This document shows, piece after piece, positions 20,007 through 20,141 of a stretch of 20,141 nt of DNA; within the stretch, counting starts at the first letter, position 1, and each line of letters opens with the position of its first letter. Position numbers and translations under genes: made by a program. The notes under the pieces were generated by a model. The model did no database searches, was not told the DNA's origin, and saw nothing but the letters and a program-made list of their open reading frames with translations. This DNA is from a virus, in IMG/VR virus record IMGVR_UViG_3300044911_000941, positions 1 through 20,141 of that record; one strand, given 5' to 3'.

Positions 20007-20141
20007 TGGCTCGTCTACTTGCGTGCAAGTCCTGTGGTGTCATGTACAAGTTGCCCGACTATGACGGGCCACCTGAATATGATATGTCGCTTATCGACAT
20101 CATTGACCGCCACCTAGCAAAGGCTACAGACCCTCGTCCTG
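20006..20141 (+). CDS. Small zinc-binding-like protein, 3' end outside the window
   Basis: The ORF opens at ATG 20006, overlapping the previous stop by one base, and stays open to the window end. It reads MARLLACKSCGVMYKLPDYDGPP, with a CxxC pair at residues 7 and 10, then DMSLIDIIDRHLAKATDPRP. The second metal-binding pair, if any, would lie beyond the window. The function is unknown. Confidence 0.65.
   Translation, partial: MARLLACKSCGVMYKLPDYDGPPEYDMSLIDIIDRHLAKATDPRP

Overview
The window looks like the replication and recombination region of a tailed double-stranded DNA phage (Caudoviricetes). Every credible gene is on the + strand. Most genes touch or overlap by a few bases (ATGA, GTGA and TGATG junctions), many starts are GTG preceded by AGGAG-type ribosome binding sites, and no tRNA, rRNA, transposase or CRISPR array was seen. 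The gene set (DnaC-like loader, DnaB-like helicase, primase, SNF2-type helicase, gp32-like SSB, family A polymerase, RecA-like recombinase, Cas4-like nuclease, DUF6378/MazG-like protein) and the frequent GTG starts suggest a phage of Actinobacteria or relatives. The host assignment is inference.

Layout. (1) 2-2997: a 5'-truncated unknown gene, a DnaC-like loader, a small unknown protein and a DnaB-like helicase, all overlapping. (2) 3007-4490: an array of small ORFs (MSxDIVERLR start, coiled coil with EIERLRA, end in EARRE) joined by a near-invariant junction that holds both the ribosome binding site and the next start. (3) 4495-6989: DnaG-like primase and an SNF2-type helicase, the latter perhaps read from a leaderless transcript. 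(4) A promoter near 6990-7017, an unknown protein, and a second array of the same kind (7503-8476) followed by zinc-ribbon, winged-helix-like and MerR-like small proteins. (5) 9359-12168: gp32-like SSB, then DNA polymerase I, with a strong hairpin just inside the polymerase ORF. (6) 12171-17032: a zinc-ribbon protein, RecA-like recombinase, HD-domain phosphohydrolase, DUF6378 protein, two small PD-(D/E)XK nucleases of Holliday-junction-resolvase type, and a Cas4/RecB-like nuclease. (7) A terminator hairpin (17069-17095) and an extended -10 promoter (17122-17130) open a new unit: a SpoVS-family protein, then small proteins of unknown role, one ending in a perfect sliding-clamp-binding peptide. 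A second extended -10 (19423-19431) precedes a further unit that includes a protein resembling the Acb2/Tad1 hairpin family.

Together the named genes make a nearly complete replisome and recombination kit: helicase loading, priming, unwinding, strand protection, synthesis, strand exchange, end processing and junction resolution, plus two likely nucleotide-pool enzymes. No sliding clamp is seen, so the phage may borrow the host's DnaN. The least explained parts are the two self-coupling small-ORF arrays, the phage SpoVS protein, and the possible anti-CBASS/Thoeris-like protein at 19686.
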